Part shown: positions 5,445-7,184 of the stretch, piece after piece
Position numbering within the stretch: the stretch's first letter is position 1
Layout: the number at the start of each line of letters is the position of its first letter
NCBI GenBank assembly: GCA_041501225.1
Contig: JBGQNR010000288.1
Span: forward strand, 1-7,184
From: JAFNAG01 sp041501225
Lineage (GTDB): Bacteria; Acidobacteriota; UBA6911
Direction of reading: 5' to 3'
DNA: 7,184 nucleotides
Translations under genes and position numbers: made by a program
The notes under the pieces: model-generated
Seen by the model: the letters and a program-made list of their open reading frames with translations, nothing else
What the model was told of the DNA's origin: nothing
Databases searched by the model: none

Positions 5445-7048
5445 GCCACGAGGAACTCCATGCGGAATACCAGCGGCTGAAGGCGCAGGTGGCGCAGCTC
5501 CTCGAAGAGCACCCGCCCAAGCAAACAGACAATCCCGAGTTGCGTCAGGTGCTGGAGAAACTGCAGGTACTTGCACAGGAATACGACCGGAAGATTACCG
5601 AGCTCGAAGCGCAGATCGGCGAACTGAAGCGGGAACTATTCGGGCCGAAGTCGGACCGCCTGACTCCGGAACAGCAGGAGCAGCTGTCCAAGTTGAATCA
5701 GGATCTCGAAGCCGAGGCGGAACGTCCTGCCGCGGCAAGCGACGGGGTCCTCGACGAGGAAAAAGAAGACAAGAAAAAGAAGCGGAGCCGGACCGGCCGC
5801 CGCGGCGCGCGTCATCCTCTGCCGGCGCACCTCGAGACCGAAACCGTCACGATCGAGCCGGAGATCGCGCCCTGCCTCTGCTGCGGCAAGATGCCGGAGC
5901 GGATCGGCGAAGAGGTCAGTGAAGAGATTGACCTCATCCCGGCGAAGCTCATCCGGCGCAGGACGGTGCGCCCCAAGTACGCGTGCCGATGTGGCGAGGC
6001 GGGCGTCGCCATCGCCCCACTGCCTCCGCGGCTGGTCCCACAGAGCCGACTCGGTTTGGGACTGGCTGTACACATGGTGCTGGCCCGCTATGACGATCAC
6101 CTTTCCTTCTACCGGTTGGAGCAGCAGTTCCGGGAACGGCATGATGTCTTCATTCCCCGGCAGCAGATGGTGCAGTGGGCCGAGCATATTGCGAACTGGC
6201 TTCTTCCGGTGTACGACGCGATGTGGAAGGCGATGCTCTCCGGCGGATACCTTCAGATCGACGAAACGCCGGTGAAAGTGCTTGATCCGGAAGTCCAGGG
6301 CAAGGCGGCCCGCGGTTACCTCTGGTTCTATGCCGTGCCGGGCGGGGATGTGATTATCGAGTTCGATCCCAGCCGGGGATTAGTGCCGGTGCGCAAACGG
6401 CTGCAGGGCTTCGTCGGCACGATCCAGACGGATGCTTACGAGGTCTACCACTCCCTGGAGCGGAAGGAGACGCACATCCAGAGGATCGGTTGCCTGGCTC
6501 ACGCTCGGAGATATGTCATCAAAGCGGTACAGGAGAATCTCGCGGCGGCGGTCTGGTTCATCACTCAGATCCGCTCGCTGTACCGGATCGAGGATGAAAT
6601 CCGGCACCTTCCACCGCAGGAGCGTTACGAGCAACGCCGGCAACAGGCTCCCGGCATCTGGGAAGCGCTGAAGAGCCGGGCCGACGAACTGAAACCGTTA
6701 CTGCTGCCGCAGAGCACGCTCGGCAAGGCGGTGAACTACTTCATCAACGAGTACGAGGCCTTGAAGGGATATCTGCGCGACGGTCGGTTCGAGATCGACA
6801 ACAACCTGATCGAGAACTCCATCCGGCCGACCGCAATCGGAAGGAAGCGCTGGCTCTTCATCGGGCATCCCGATGCCGGATGGCGCAGCGCGGTTATCTA
6901 CTCGATCCTTGTGAGCTGTCGCCGCCGCGGCATCAATCCGCAGGAATACCTGACCGATGTGCTCCGACGGTTGCCAACCGCCAAGACCAGCGACATCCAA
7001 GACCTCCTGCCGGCGAACTGGAAGCCCCCCGCAATCAACTCCAGTTGA
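5441..7048 (+). CDS. tnpC: IS66 family DDE transposase TnpC
   Basis: This is the 535-residue catalytic transposase of the element. Domains in order: an N-terminal coiled coil (about 1-95, rich in Leu/Glu/Gln, with KRELFGPKSDRL at 63-74 typical of the family), a Lys-rich linker (108-122), the IS66 zinc-finger region with Cys145/Cys148 and Cys182/Cys184, then the DDE domain. Probable catalytic residues are Asp274 in LQIDETPVKV, Asp331 in IQTDAYEVY and Glu458 in IDNNLIENSIRP. GCLAHARRYV (350-359) and the C-terminal tail SCRRRGINPQEYLTDVLRRL (492-511) are also family signatures. Length and motifs indicate an intact enzyme. The ATG shares an ATGA overlap with the stop of the DruA-family gene. A stretch of 136 bp of non-coding IS end follows. 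Confidence 0.96.
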   Translation: MSHEELHAEYQRLKAQVAQLLEEHPPKQTDNPELRQVLEKLQVLAQEYDRKITELEAQIGELKRELFGPKSDRLTPEQQEQLSKLNQDLEAEAERPAAASDGVLDEEKEDKKKKRSRTGRRGARHPLPAHLETETVTIEPEIAPCLCCGKMPERIGEEVSEEIDLIPAKLIRRRTVRPKYACRCGEAGVAIAPLPPRLVPQSRLGLGLAVHMVLARYDDHLSFYRLEQQFRERHDVFIPRQQMVQWAEHIANWLLPVYDAMWKAMLSGGYLQIDETPVKVLDPEVQGKAARGYLWFYAVPGGDVIIEFDPSRGLVPVRKRLQGFVGTIQTDAYEVYHSLERKETHIQRIGCLAHARRYVIKAVQENLAAAVWFITQIRSLYRIEDEIRHLPPQERYEQRRQQAPGIWEALKSRADELKPLLLPQSTLGKAVNYFINEYEALKGYLRDGRFEIDNNLIENSIRPTAIGRKRWLFIGHPDAGWRSAVIYSILVSCRRRGINPQEYLTDVLRRLPTAKTSDIQDLLPANWKPPAINSS

Positions 7049-7161
7049 GGAATTTTCCTCTTCAGTTCCGAGTCCCCTGGGAATAACGCTTCGGCGGCGT
7101 GGCGATAAAGCCGAGGCGACAGTCTGCATGTCGGCAGCGGCGCCGCGATGCGCCCTCGGGG

Positions 7162-7184
7162 GATGTGCCCCGCTTACCGCTTAC
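7162..7184 (-). repeat. IS66 right terminal inverted repeat
   Basis: The reverse complement starts GTAAGCGGTAAGCGGGG and matches the left end at 20 of 23 positions. On the plus strand the last 15 bases are two tandem copies of CCGCTTA (7170-7183) plus a final C, so the outer tip of the repeat is itself duplicated. It ends exactly at the window edge, so the target duplication cannot be seen. Confidence 0.9.

Larger units (their letters stand above)
3778..7184 (+). mobile_element. Complete IS66-family insertion sequence carrying a DruA-family gene
   Basis: The 3407-bp element has the standard IS66 gene order tnpA, tnpB, tnpC, with an additional DUF4338 gene between tnpB and tnpC. Both ends begin with GTAA, typical of IS66, and form imperfect 23-bp terminal inverted repeats (20/23 identical). 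The right end coincides with the last base of the window. IS66 elements usually generate 8-bp target duplications; the left copy would be GATCCACC (3770-3777), and the right copy falls outside. All four genes are intact and full length, so the element may still be able to move. The non-coding ends are 58 bp on the left and 136 bp on the right. The right one contains a 7-bp stem (7089-7095 with 7110-7116). Confidence 0.93.

Noticed and set aside
5248..5922. Plus-strand open frame of 224 codons spanning the DruA-family/tnpC junction
   Set aside because: It is out of frame with two intact, recognisable genes, and its Arg/Gly/Ala-rich sequence is a frame shadow.
5636..6187. Minus-strand open frame of 183 codons inside tnpC
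   Set aside because: It is antisense to the coiled-coil and zinc-finger parts of the transposase; no family features.
3778..7184. A full Druantia defence locus
   Set aside because: Only the DruA-family gene is present; no large helicase DruE or other Dru genes, and the surroundings are IS66 transposition genes.
1..7184. CRISPR array, tRNA or rRNA genes
   Set aside because: No regularly spaced repeats; the only short repeat found has two copies 3.2 kb apart. No tRNA-like or rRNA-like segment was recognised by eye.

Overview
The window looks like chromosomal DNA from a GC-rich (roughly 60 %) Gram-negative environmental bacterium. Three features suggest an Acidobacteriota member of the Solibacter/Bryobacter type: a Tat-exported DUF362 protein, a secreted metallo-beta-lactamase-fold hydrolase, and a cyclophilin domain of the kind often found at the end of large HEAT-repeat proteins. 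This taxonomic guess is inference from gene style only; there is no rRNA or marker gene here.

Left half (1-3340): a 36-bp sequence occurs twice in the same orientation (3-38 and 3213-3248, one mismatch) and brackets a three-gene block. The first copy extends into a perfect 10-bp inverted repeat and can form a hairpin. Inside the block, a secreted MBL-fold hydrolase (minus strand) diverges from a two-gene plus-strand unit made of a Tat-exported DUF362 protein with an extra C-terminal beta-sandwich-like region and a Tat-exported small cupin. All three products carry export signals, so they probably act outside the cytoplasm, possibly on one substrate, but the substrate cannot be read from the sequence. 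A 16-G homopolymer lies just beyond the 3' end of the MBL gene. The short stretches 45-109 and 3249-3340 hold no gene I can support.

Right half (3341-7184): the 3' part of a cyclophilin-type peptidyl-prolyl isomerase gene (minus strand) is cut at 3777/3778 by a complete IS66-family element. The element runs from 3778 to the last base of the window (3407 bp), with imperfect 23-bp terminal inverted repeats starting GTAAGCGGTAA. It encodes TnpA, TnpB and a full-length DDE transposase TnpC. Between tnpB and tnpC it also carries an intact DUF4338 gene, the family of DruA from the Druantia anti-phage system. The tnpA/tnpB and druA-like/tnpC pairs overlap by 7 and 4 nt, so the extra gene is wired into the translational chain of the transposition operon rather than loosely inserted.

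The most interesting item is this IS66 element with an in-operon DruA-family gene. Its placement, with tnpC translation probably coupled to it, suggests either a role in transposition or a mobile defence-type passenger. The 5' part of the isomerase gene and the right-hand target duplication should lie immediately beyond the window.
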